Source: Thermus islandicus DSM 21543
GTDB taxonomy: Bacteria > Deinococcota > Deinococci > Deinococcales > Thermaceae
Assembly (NCBI RefSeq): GCF_000421625.1
Contig: NZ_ATXJ01000003.1
Span: forward strand, 62,001 to 126,000
Reading direction: 5' to 3'
DNA: 64,000 bases
Each line of letters starts with the position of its first letter. Within the stretch, counting starts at the first letter, position 1. Under the pieces are notes generated by a model. The model did not search any database. It saw only the letters and a list, made by a program, of their open reading frames with translations, and was not told the origin of the DNA. Shown one piece after another: positions 54,596-62,968 of the stretch. The position numbers and the translations under genes were made by a program.

Positions 54596-57500
54596 ATGGT
54601 GGAGGTCCACGCCTGCAGTCCCGGCTGCCGCCACCACCTGGGGGGGGCGGGGTGGGGGGATGGGCCCCTTGTCCGCCTGGGATACAACAAGGAGGCCCGG
54701 GCCCGCAAGTTCCCCTACCTTCAGGCCCTGTCCGAGCGGGTCCTGGTCTTTGACGGGGCCATGGGAACGGAGCTACAGAAGCGGGACCTTACCCCGGAGG
54801 ACTACGGCGGGGAGGCCTACTTCGGCTGCCCCGAGGTCCTCAACCGGACGCGGCCCGAGGTGGTGCGGGAGGTCCACCTGGCCTACCTCGAGGCCGGGGC
54901 CGAGGTCATAGAGACCAACACCTTCGGGGCGCTCCGCCACGTCCTCGCCGAGTACGGCCTTGAGGAGGAGGCCGAGGCCCTTGCCTACCTGGGGGCGAGG
55001 CTCGCCCGGGAGGCGGCAGAGGCCTACGGGGCCTTCGTGGCCGGGGCCTTGGGCCCGGGCACCAAGCTCCTCTCCCTGGGGCAGATCTCCTGGGACGAGC
55101 TCTACCGGGCCTACAAGGAGGCGGCGAGGGGGCTTATAAGGGGCGGGGTGGACCTGATCCTTTTGGAAACGGCCCAGGACATCCTCCAGGTGCGCTGTGC
55201 GGTGCTGGCGGTGCGGGAGGCCATGGCCGAGCTTGGGCGGGAGGTGCCCCTCCAGGTCCAGGTGACCCTCGAGGCCACGGGCACCATGCTGGTGGGGACG
55301 GATGAGCAGGCGGCCCTTGCCGCCCTGGAGAGCCTGCCCGTGGACGTGGTGGGGATGAACTGCGCCACGGGACCCGACCTCATGGACCGCAAGATTCGCT
55401 ACTTTGCCGAACACAGCACCCGCTTCGTGTCCTGCCTCCCCAACGCCGGCCTGCCCCGGAACGAGGGGGGAAGGGTGGTCTACGACCTCACCCCCGAGGA
55501 GCTCGCCCGCTGGCACCGGAAGTTCGCCCTGGAGTATGGGGTGAACGCCGTGGGGGGGTGCTGCGGCACGGGCCCAGAGCACATAAGGCGGGTGGCGGAG
55601 GCGGTGAAGGGGCTTCCTGCCCCCAGGCGTCCCGAGGCCTTCCCGCCCCAGGTGGCCTCCCTCTACCAGGCGGTTTCCTTGCGGCAGGAGGCAAGCCTCC
55701 TCCTGGTGGGGGAAAGGCTCAACGCCACCGGGAGCAAGCGCTTCCGGGAGATGCTCTTTAAGAGGGACCTCGAGGGCCTCCTCGCCCTCGCCCGGGAGCA
55801 GGTGGAGGAGGGGGCGCATGCCCTGGACCTGAGCGTGGCCTGGACGGGGCGGGACGAGCTGGAGGACCTACGTTGGCTCCTTCCCCACCTGGCCACCACG
55901 GTCACCGTGCCCGTTATGGTGGACTCCACCTCCCCCGAGGCCATGGAGCTCGCCCTGAAGCACCTTCCGGGCCGGGTCCTCCTCAACTCGGCCAATCTGG
56001 AGGAGGGGCTACCCAAGTTTGACCGCATCGCCTCCCTGGCCAAGGCCCACGGGGCGGCCTTGGTGGTCCTCGCCATTGACGAGAAGGGGATGGCCAAGAC
56101 CCGGGAGGAGAAGGTACGGGTCGCCCTCAGGATGTACGAGCGCCTCACGGAGCACCACGGCTTCCGTCCCGAGGACCTCCTCTTTGACCTCCTCACCTTC
56201 CCCATCACGCAAGGGGACGAGGAGAGCCGCCCCCTGGCCAAGGAGACCCTCCTCGCCATGGAGGAGCTAAAGGAGAGGCTCCCCGGGGTGGGGTTCATCC
56301 TGGGGGTATCCAACGTCTCCTTCGGGCTCAAGCCCCGGGCGAGGCGGGTTTTGAACTCCGTCTTTCTGGACGAGGCGAGGAAGAGGGGCCTCACCGCGGC
56401 CATCGTGGACGCGGGGAAGATCCTGCCCATTCACGAGATCCCCGAGGAGGCCTACGCCCTGGCCCTGGACCTCGTCTATGACCGCAGGCGGGAGGGGTAC
56501 GACCCCCTCTTTGCCTTCATGGCCTACTTTGAGGCCCACAAGGAGGAGGTGGGGGCCAAGGAGGACGCCTTCCAGGCCCTTCCTCTTCTGGAGAGGCTCA
56601 AGAGGCGGGTGGTGGAGGGGAGGAAGGGGGGCCTCGAGGCCGACCTGGAGGAGGCCCTGAAGGTGGGGCACAGGCCTCTGGACCTCATCAACGGGCCCTT
56701 GCTTTCCGGCATGAAGGAGGTGGGGGAGCTTTTCGGGGCGGGGAAGATGCAGCTTCCCTTTGTCCTCCAGGCCGCCGAGGTGATGAAGCGGGCCGTGGCC
56801 TTCCTGGAGCCCCACATGGAGAGGAAAGGCGAGGGCAAGGGGAAGATCGTCCTGGCCACGGTCAAGGGGGACGTGCACGACATCGGCAAGAACCTGGTGG
56901 ACATCATCCTCACCAACAACGGCTACCAGGTGGTGAACCTCGGCATCAAGGTGCCCATTGAGGAGATGCTCGAGGCGGTGGAGGCCCATAGGCCCCACGC
57001 CCTAGGCATGTCGGGCCTCCTGGTGAAGAGCACCGTGGTCATGAAGGAAAACCTGGAGTACATGCGGGATAGGGGGTACACCCTTCCCGTGATCCTGGGC
57101 GGGGCCGCCCTCACCCGGAGCTACGTGGAGGAGCTCAGGGGCATCTACCCCAACGTCTACTACGCCGAGGACGCCTTTGAGGGCCTCAGGCTCATGGAGG
57201 AGCTCACGGGCCACGCCCCCCCCGAGCTCACGAGGAGGGCCCCCCGGCCCAAGGCCCCTCCTAAGCCGCAGGTGGAGGCCCGCGCCCGCCCCGTGGGGCA
57301 GGCCCCCTCCATTCCCAGGCCTCCCTTCTTCGGGGTGCGGGTGGAGGAGGGGCTGGACCTGGCCACCCTTGCCCACTACGTGAACAAGCTCGCCCTCTAC
57401 CGCGGCCAGTGGGGGTATAGCCGCAAAGGGCTTTCCCGGGAGGCGTGGCAGGCCTTGGCGGAGCGGGAGGCGGAGCCCGTGTTCCAGAGGCTCCTCAAGG

Positions 57501-58153
57501 AGGCCCGGGAGGAGGGGTGGCTTACGCCCAAGGTCCTCTACGGCTTCTTCCCCGTGGCGAGGGAGGGGGAGGCCCTCCTCGTCTTCTCCCCGGAAACGGG
57601 AGAGGTGCTGGAGAGCTTCCGCTTCCCCAGGCAGCGGGGCGGGGGGCTTTCCCTCGTGGACTACTTCCGCCCCCGCTTCGCTGAACCCTTAGGGGACGAG
57701 GAGGCCTGGATGCCCCCTGAGGCCTTCCGGGCGGGGGCGCGGGACGTCTTAGGGGTGCAGCTCGTCACCATGGGGGAAGCCCCCTCGAGGAAGGCCCGGG
57801 CCCTCTTTGAGGCCGGGGCCTACCAGGACTACCTCTTCCTCCACGGCTTCAGCGTGGAGATGACCGAGGCCCTGGCCGAGTACTGGCACAAGAGGATGCG
57901 GCAGATGTGGGGCATCGCCCACAAAGACGCCACCGAGATTCAGAAGCTCCTCCAGCAGGGCTACCAGGGGGCCCGCTACTCCTTCGGCTACCCCGCCTGC
58001 CCGGACCTCGCGGACCAGGCCAAGCTGGACCGGCTCATGGGCTTCGGCCGGATCGGCGTCCGCCTCACGGAGAACTACCAGCTGGACCCGGAGCACGCCA
58101 CGAGCGCCCTCGTGGTCCACCACCCCGAGGCCCGGTACTTCAGCGTGGACTGA
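54596..58153 (+). CDS. metH: Cobalamin-dependent methionine synthase
   Basis: A 1185-residue modular enzyme. After an unusual 45-residue N-terminal extension (MVEVHACSPGCRHHL) come the homocysteine domain (VFDGAMGTELQ; zinc ligands in GMNCATGP and GGCCGTGPEHI), the methyltetrahydrofolate TIM barrel (LLVGERLNATGSKRF to about residue 620), the B12 domain with DVHDIGKNLV (axial His about 760), and the C-terminal SAM-dependent activation domain with HKDATEIQKLLQQGYQGARYSFGYPACPD. No in-frame start exists between codon 2 and the homocysteine domain, so the extension must be translated. No cobalamin riboswitch is visible upstream. Confidence 0.95.
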   Translation: MVEVHACSPGCRHHLGGAGWGDGPLVRLGYNKEARARKFPYLQALSERVLVFDGAMGTELQKRDLTPEDYGGEAYFGCPEVLNRTRPEVVREVHLAYLEAGAEVIETNTFGALRHVLAEYGLEEEAEALAYLGARLAREAAEAYGAFVAGALGPGTKLLSLGQISWDELYRAYKEAARGLIRGGVDLILLETAQDILQVRCAVLAVREAMAELGREVPLQVQVTLEATGTMLVGTDEQAALAALESLPVDVVGMNCATGPDLMDRKIRYFAEHSTRFVSCLPNAGLPRNEGGRVVYDLTPEELARWHRKFALEYGVNAVGGCCGTGPEHIRRVAEAVKGLPAPRRPEAFPPQVASLYQAVSLRQEASLLLVGERLNATGSKRFREMLFKRDLEGLLALAREQVEEGAHALDLSVAWTGRDELEDLRWLLPHLATTVTVPVMVDSTSPEAMELALKHLPGRVLLNSANLEEGLPKFDRIASLAKAHGAALVVLAIDEKGMAKTREEKVRVALRMYERLTEHHGFRPEDLLFDLLTFPITQGDEESRPLAKETLLAMEELKERLPGVGFILGVSNVSFGLKPRARRVLNSVFLDEARKRGLTAAIVDAGKILPIHEIPEEAYALALDLVYDRRREGYDPLFAFMAYFEAHKEEVGAKEDAFQALPLLERLKRRVVEGRKGGLEADLEEALKVGHRPLDLINGPLLSGMKEVGELFGAGKMQLPFVLQAAEVMKRAVAFLEPHMERKGEGKGKIVLATVKGDVHDIGKNLVDIILTNNGYQVVNLGIKVPIEEMLEAVEAHRPHALGMSGLLVKSTVVMKENLEYMRDRGYTLPVILGGAALTRSYVEELRGIYPNVYYAEDAFEGLRLMEELTGHAPPELTRRAPRPKAPPKPQVEARARPVGQAPSIPRPPFFGVRVEEGLDLATLAHYVNKLALYRGQWGYSRKGLSREAWQALAEREAEPVFQRLLKEAREEGWLTPKVLYGFFPVAREGEALLVFSPETGEVLESFRFPRQRGGGLSLVDYFRPRFAEPLGDEEAWMPPEAFRAGARDVLGVQLVTMGEAPSRKARALFEAGAYQDYLFLHGFSVEMTEALAEYWHKRMRQMWGIAHKDATEIQKLLQQGYQGARYSFGYPACPDLADQAKLDRLMGFGRIGVRLTENYQLDPEHATSALVVHHPEARYFSVD

Positions 58154-58178
58154 TCCCGGCCTTTCCCGCCCCCTCGGG

Positions 58179-58190
58179 TATACTGGGGGC
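58179..58190 (+). promoter_or_regulatory. Promoter of the SufT-like gene, leaderless
   Basis: TATACT (58179-58184) is followed by 6 nt and the ATG at 58191. A clear -35 is absent. Confidence 0.55.
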
Positions 58191-58535
58191 ATGGACGAGG
58201 TTCGTCAGGAGGCCGCCTCCCTGCCCACCAAGGAGCAGGTCCTCGAGGCCCTCAAGGTGGTCTATGACCCCGAGATCCCCGTGAACGTGGTGGACCTGGG
58301 CCTGGTCTACGACGTGGAGGTGCACGAAAACGGCGTGGTGGACGTCACCATGACCCTCACCGCCATCGGCTGCCCGGCCCAGGACATGGTGAAGGCCGAT
58401 GCGGAGATGGCCGTCATGCGCCTCCCCGGGGTGCAGGGGGTGAACGTGGAGTTCGTCTGGACCCCGCCCTGGACCCCCGAAAAGATGACGGAGGAGGGCA
58501 AGCGAATGCTGCGCATGTTCGGCTTCAACGTCTGA
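58191..58535 (+). CDS. MIP18/DUF59 family Fe-S assembly factor (SufT/PaaD-like)
   Basis: The 114-residue protein has VLEALKVVYDPEIPVNVVDLGLVYDVEV and TLTAIGCPAQDMVKADAEMAV with the conserved Cys, then VEFVWTPPWTPEKMTEEGKRML. These match the SufT/DUF59 family, which helps deliver Fe-S clusters to target proteins. It is monocistronic here, between metH and the malic enzyme gene. Confidence 0.9.
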   Translation: MDEVRQEAASLPTKEQVLEALKVVYDPEIPVNVVDLGLVYDVEVHENGVVDVTMTLTAIGCPAQDMVKADAEMAVMRLPGVQGVNVEFVWTPPWTPEKMTEEGKRMLRMFGFNV

Positions 58536-58592
58536 TGCGGGCTTGGGCCCGCGGGGGGCCCTGGTGTTGGCTAGGCAGGAGCCGATTGAGGG
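58535..58592 (+). repeat. Dispersed REP-like element with hairpin, copy 2
   Basis: Starting at the SufT stop codon, GCGGGC-TTGG-GCCCGC forms a hairpin, followed by GGGGGGCCC and GGCTAGGCAGGAGCCGATTG. The reverse complement of 6912-6977 has the same order of elements with nearly the same sequence. Confidence 0.6.
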
Positions 58593-58600
58593 ATTCTGGG

Positions 58601-58612
58601 TAAAAATGGGCC
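58601..58612 (+). promoter_or_regulatory. malic enzyme -10 box, leaderless
   Basis: TAAAAA (58601-58606) precedes the ATG at 58613 by 6 nt. No Shine-Dalgarno sequence and no convincing -35 is present. Confidence 0.4.
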
Positions 58613-60343
58613 ATGCCGGTTAGCCGCTACTACGACGTCAGGCGGGACGAGAGGGGGGAGCGGTACCTGCTTCCCTTCGTCACGGGCTTTCTCCTCCTTA
58701 GGCTTCCCCTCCTCAACAAGGGGACGGCCTTCACCGAGGAGGAGAGAAAGGTCTTGGGCCTCGAGGGCCTCCTCCCTCCCCACGTGAGCACCCTGGAGGA
58801 GCAGAAGGAACGGGTTTACCGACGCTACCGTTTGATTCAACACCCTTTGGAGAAGCATATCTACCTGCGCCACCTCCAGGACCGAAACGAGGTGCTCTTC
58901 TACGCCCTCTTGGTGGACCACCTGGAGGAGATGCTCCCCATCCTCTACACCCCCACCGTGGGGGAGGCGGTGCGGGAGTTTTCCCACATCTACCGCTATC
59001 CCCGGGGCTTCACCGCGAGCACGAAGAACATAGACCGCATTGACGAGGCCCTCCAGAACGTGCCCCTGGAAGAGGTGCGCCTCATCGTGGCCACCGACTC
59101 CTCGGCCATCCTGGGCCTCGGGGACCAGGGGTACGGAGGGATGGCCATCAGCATCGGCAAGCTCACCCTCTACACGGCCGTGGGGGGGGTGGGCCCCGAC
59201 AAGACCCTGCCCGTGGAGCTGGACGTGGGCACCGACCGGGAAGACCTCCTCCAGGACCCCCTTTACCTGGGGGTGCGGCACAAGCGCCTGAGGGGCGAGG
59301 CATACTTCCAGTTCCTGGACCGCTTCGTGGAGGCGGTGCGTAGGCGCTACCCTAAGGCCCTCCTCCAGTGGGAGGACTTCAGCAAGGAAACGGCCTTCCA
59401 GGTCTTGGAGCGCTACCGCAAGGTCCTTCCCTCCTTCAACGACGACATCCAGGGCACGGGGGCCGTGGCCCTCGCCGGGGTCCTCTCCGCCTGCCGCCTC
59501 AAGGGGGAGCGCCTCCGGGACCAGGTGGTGGTGGTCTACGGGGCGGGGGCCGGAGGGATCGGGGTGGCCTGGGCCCTGGTGGAGGGGATGCGCCGGGAGG
59601 GGCTTTCCGAGGAGGAGGCCAGGGCCCGCGTGCTGGTGTTGGACTCCCGGGGGCTTCTCGTGGAGGGGCGGGGCATGGAGGCCTACAAGAGGCCCTTCGC
59701 CCAGAGGGAGGAGCGCCTTTCGGGCTGGCGCTTCGCCGGGGAGTACCCGGGCCTTTTGGAGACCATCCGGAACGCCCGGGCTACGGTCCTCCTGGGGCTT
59801 TCCGGCCAAGGGGGGAGCTTCACCGAGCCCGTGGTGCGGGCCATGCTGGAGAACACCCCCCGCCCCGTCATCTTCCCCCTCTCCAACCCCACCTCGGCCA
59901 CGGAGGCCCTCCCGGACGACCTCGTCTACTGGACGGAAGGGAGGGCCCTGGTGGCGGCGGGAAGCCCCTTCCCCCCGGTGGGCTTCAAGGGGAGGACCAT
60001 CCCCGTGGGCCAGGGGAACAATGCCTTCGTCTTTCCCGGCCTCGGCCTCGGAGCCGTCCTCGCCCGGGCCCGGGAGGTGACGGACGGGATGGTCCTCGAG
60101 GCCGCCTACGCCCTCTACGACCTCACCCGGGAGCGCTTTCCGGAACTCCTCTATCCCCCGGTGGCCCACCTCCGGGAGGTTTCCCCCTATGTGGCGGCCC
60201 GCGTGATGCGGAAGGCCCTGGAGGAAGGGGTGGCGGAGGAGGAGCGGATCCAGGGGTTAGACCTAGAGGGGCTTTTGGCCTTCGTGCAGAGCCGCTTCTG
60301 GGAGCCCAAGTACCTCCCCTACCGCCCAGCCCCGGTAAGCTAG
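58613..60343 (+). CDS. maeA: NAD(P)-dependent malic enzyme, long form
   Basis: Oxidatively decarboxylates malate to pyruvate. The 576-residue protein belongs to the large MaeA/SfcA type: [24 protein letters not shown] at the N-terminus, [25 protein letters not shown] with the catalytic Tyr, [19 protein letters not shown], the metal-binding region [16 protein letters not shown] and [17 protein letters not shown], the Rossmann loop [16 protein letters not shown], and [15 protein letters not shown]. The two 'SNPT' and 'NDDIQGT' motifs are diagnostic. Confidence 0.94.
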   Translation: MPVSRYYDVRRDERGERYLLPFVTGFLLLRLPLLNKGTAFTEEERKVLGLEGLLPPHVSTLEEQKERVYRRYRLIQHPLEKHIYLRHLQDRNEVLFYALLVDHLEEMLPILYTPTVGEAVREFSHIYRYPRGFTASTKNIDRIDEALQNVPLEEVRLIVATDSSAILGLGDQGYGGMAISIGKLTLYTAVGGVGPDKTLPVELDVGTDREDLLQDPLYLGVRHKRLRGEAYFQFLDRFVEAVRRRYPKALLQWEDFSKETAFQVLERYRKVLPSFNDDIQGTGAVALAGVLSACRLKGERLRDQVVVVYGAGAGGIGVAWALVEGMRREGLSEEEARARVLVLDSRGLLVEGRGMEAYKRPFAQREERLSGWRFAGEYPGLLETIRNARATVLLGLSGQGGSFTEPVVRAMLENTPRPVIFPLSNPTSATEALPDDLVYWTEGRALVAAGSPFPPVGFKGRTIPVGQGNNAFVFPGLGLGAVLARAREVTDGMVLEAAYALYDLTRERFPELLYPPVAHLREVSPYVAARVMRKALEEGVAEEERIQGLDLEGLLAFVQSRFWEPKYLPYRPAPVS

Positions 60344-60347
60344 GGGC

Positions 60348-61229
60348 GTGTGGCGGCTTCTCGCCCTAAGGCCTTCCTGGCCTTCCCCTGAGGCGGAGGG
60401 GCCCGCGCCCTCGGACCCCGAAGGGTTCAGGCCCCTGGAGGCGCCCTGGGAGGCCCGGCGGGCGGAGGCCCTTCCTTGGCCCGAGCCCCTTTACTTCGTG
60501 GACGGAAGGGAGCGGGAGGAGGCCCTTTTGGCCCAGGGGGAGCGCCTGGCCCTCTTGGGCTGCGTGGCCGCAGGGGTGGTGGCCCACCAGGGGGGGCGGA
60601 TGGCCCTCCTCTCTTACGCCGTCCGCCGGGTGGGGGTGGGGCTTTCCGAGCCCCTCTGGGTGGGGGAACTCCTCTACGAGCCCGTGGAGGCCCAGGGGGC
60701 CGACTACGCCTCCTTGCGGGAGGGTCTCTCCCGGGCCCGGGAGGCCTTGGAGGGGGAGGTGGCCGCGGGGCTTTCCGGGGGGCTTCTCGTGGTGGACGGC
60801 CCCGTGCGCCTCCTTCGGCCGGGCCCCCTTCTCGGCTACATCAAGACCCACTGGGCCCGCTACCTGCCCGGGCCAGAGGAAGCCCTCCTCTACGCCCTCA
60901 GGCCGGGGGAGCGCACCCCCGCCTTCCGGGTCCGGCGCAAGGGGATGGAGCTGGCCAGCTGGTACCTGCGCCTTCCCCTTCCCCCTGAGGGCCTACGCCC
61001 GCCCCAGGCGGGGCTCCTCCGGGTAGAGACCCCCCTTTCCGGGCCCTTCTCGGAACTTGCGGACCTCTCCTTAAGCCTCTTTCCCCTCCTGGCCTCCCAC
61101 CCCATGAAGGACCCCCGGGCCCCCCAGAACCTCGTCCCCGTGGGGGCTTTGGAGCGGGAGCTCGCCCGAAGGATGGGAAGCCCGGAGGTGGTGGGCCGGC
61201 TTCTGGCCAAGCACCTGGGAGGTGGGTAG
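60348..61229 (+). CDS. nurA: NurA-like 5'-3' nuclease
   Basis: The 293-residue protein is assigned to NurA from LYFVDGREREEALL (motif I Asp, about residue 52), LLVVDGPVRLLRPG and YIKTHWARYLP with a C-terminal helical region (SHPMKDPRAPQNLVPVGALERELARRMG), together with the adjacent herA gene. NurA resects DNA ends with the HerA translocase. The GTG at 60348 follows the malic enzyme gene by 4 bp. NurA sequence conservation is low, so context carries part of the call. Confidence 0.82.
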   Translation: MWRLLALRPSWPSPEAEGPAPSDPEGFRPLEAPWEARRAEALPWPEPLYFVDGREREEALLAQGERLALLGCVAAGVVAHQGGRMALLSYAVRRVGVGLSEPLWVGELLYEPVEAQGADYASLREGLSRAREALEGEVAAGLSGGLLVVDGPVRLLRPGPLLGYIKTHWARYLPGPEEALLYALRPGERTPAFRVRRKGMELASWYLRLPLPPEGLRPPQAGLLRVETPLSGPFSELADLSLSLFPLLASHPMKDPRAPQNLVPVGALERELARRMGSPEVVGRLLAKHLGGG

Positions 61230-62956
61230 TGGAAAGGATCGGCGTGGTCCTCGGCAGGCGGGAGGCCACCCCCCTGGAGTTCTGGGTGGGGGTGGAAGGG
61301 GAAGGCCTCCTGAGGCTGGACGACCTGGTGGTGGTGGAGGCCTTTCACCCCAAGGTGGGCCAGGTCCGCTACTTCGGGATGGTGGACCACGTGGCCAAGG
61401 TCCACGAGGGGGAGGCCTACGATACCGATACCTTTTTGGCGGTGGAGGGGCGGATCCCCGTGAGCCTGGCCTACGTGGCCCACGTGAGCGTGACCCGGAT
61501 CCTCCCCGAGGAGTTCCTCCCCCCAGACCCCGGTTCCCCCGTCCGTTTGGCCCAGGGGGAGGAGCTGGAGCTTGCCCTTTACTACGAGGCCATGCGGAAT
61601 CAAAGGGGGAGCACCAAGCTCCCTGCGGGGCTTTTGAAGAACGGGGAGGTGGCCTACCTGAACCTGGAGTTTTTGAACGGCGTGAAGGGGGGCCACGTGA
61701 ACATCTCCGGCATCAGCGGGGTGGCGGCCAAGACCAGCTACGCCACCTTCCTCTTGAAAAGCCTCCTGGAAAGTGGCGTCCTCGAGGACGCCCACCAGGC
61801 CAAGGTCCTCCTCTTCAACGTCAAGGGGGAAGACCTCTTCTTCCTGGACAAACCCAACGCCCGCCTCACCGAGGAGGCCAGGAGGGCCTACGAAAGGCTT
61901 GGCCTCCCCGCCACCCCTTTCCAGAGCGTGGCCTTCCTGGCCCCGCCCAAGAAGGACGGGTACGTGCCCGACCTGGAGACCCGCCTCGAGGGGGTAAGGG
62001 CCTACCACTGGGACCTGGTCCAGTTCTGCCAAAGGGGCCTCCTCCCCTTCCTCTTCGCCGACCGGGGCTTCATGACCAACCTGGGCTTTCTGGTCCAGCA
62101 CCTCACGGAAAAGCTCCGGCGCCTCGCCGAGGGGCAAAAGGGCCCCCAGCTTCTGGTGGAGGACTGGCCCGGGGAGGACCTTCCCGCGGAGGTGAGCTTT
62201 GAGAGCCTGGGGAAGGTGCGCCTGAAGAGCTTCGCCGACCTGGTGCGCTACCTGGAGTACAAGCTCCTGGGCCCCGAGGCCGGGGAGGGGGAGGGGGACA
62301 GGGCCTGGACCGCCCGCCAGGCCAAAGGGACCCTCGAGGCCTTCCTAAGGCGGCTGCGCTCCAGCGTGGAGAACGTGGCCCACCTCGTCCGGGGGGACCG
62401 GCCCGGAAACCCCCCGGACCCCTTGAAGGGAGAGCAGGTCCACGTGGTGGACCTGGCCAAGCTCTCCCCCCAGGCCCAGATGTTCGTGGTGGGGAGCCTC
62501 CTCAAGGACCTCTTTGAGAGGAAGGAGCGGGGCCAGTACCGGGGACGGGTCTTCATCGTGTTGGACGAGCTCAACAAGTATGCCCCGAGGGAGGAGGAGA
62601 GCCCCATCAAGGACGTCCTCCTGGACATCGCCGAGAGGGGGCGCTCCTTAGGGGTCATCCTCATCGGGGCCCAGCAGACGGCGAGCGAGGTGGAAAGGCG
62701 GGTGGTGGGGAACGCCGCCATCCGGGTGGTGGGCCGCCTGGACGCCGCCGAGGCCGAGCGCCCCGAGTACCGCTACCTCCCCGCCTCCTTCCGCCAGCGG
62801 GCCCTCATCCTCCCGCAAGGGGCGGTGATCCTCCACCAGCCCGAGATCCCCGTTCCCCTCCTCGTCCGCTTCCCCTTTCCGGCCTGGGCCACCAAGCGGG
62901 AGGAGGTCCGGGAGGACAACTCCGCCGAGGCCTTAAGGCGGGAGCTTTTGGGGTAG
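61229..62956 (+). CDS. herA: HerA-like hexameric DNA translocase/helicase
   Basis: A 575-residue FtsK/HerA-superfamily ATPase. It has an N-terminal HAS beta-barrel (EGLLRLDDLVVVEAFHPKVGQVRYFGMV), Walker A GISGVAAKTS (161-170), an inserted helical domain, Walker B VFIVLDELNKYA (about 440-451), and a sensor/arginine-finger region (IAERGRSLGVILIGAQQTASEVERRVVGNAAIRVVGRL). The P-loop is unusual in having GVAAKTS for the common GSGKS. The GTG overlaps the nurA stop by 1 nt (TAGTG). The pair is common in archaea and in Deinococcus-Thermus. Confidence 0.92.
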   Translation: MERIGVVLGRREATPLEFWVGVEGEGLLRLDDLVVVEAFHPKVGQVRYFGMVDHVAKVHEGEAYDTDTFLAVEGRIPVSLAYVAHVSVTRILPEEFLPPDPGSPVRLAQGEELELALYYEAMRNQRGSTKLPAGLLKNGEVAYLNLEFLNGVKGGHVNISGISGVAAKTSYATFLLKSLLESGVLEDAHQAKVLLFNVKGEDLFFLDKPNARLTEEARRAYERLGLPATPFQSVAFLAPPKKDGYVPDLETRLEGVRAYHWDLVQFCQRGLLPFLFADRGFMTNLGFLVQHLTEKLRRLAEGQKGPQLLVEDWPGEDLPAEVSFESLGKVRLKSFADLVRYLEYKLLGPEAGEGEGDRAWTARQAKGTLEAFLRRLRSSVENVAHLVRGDRPGNPPDPLKGEQVHVVDLAKLSPQAQMFVVGSLLKDLFERKERGQYRGRVFIVLDELNKYAPREEESPIKDVLLDIAERGRSLGVILIGAQQTASEVERRVVGNAAIRVVGRLDAAEAERPEYRYLPASFRQRALILPQGAVILHQPEIPVPLLVRFPFPAWATKREEVREDNSAEALRRELLG

Positions 62957-62968
62957 CATGGCCTTGCC

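Noticed and set aside
54554-54700. Cobalamin or SAH riboswitch in front of metH
   Set aside because: The spacer is only 42 bp, the predicted mRNA starts within a few nt of the ATG, and no B12-box or SAH-motif sequence is present.
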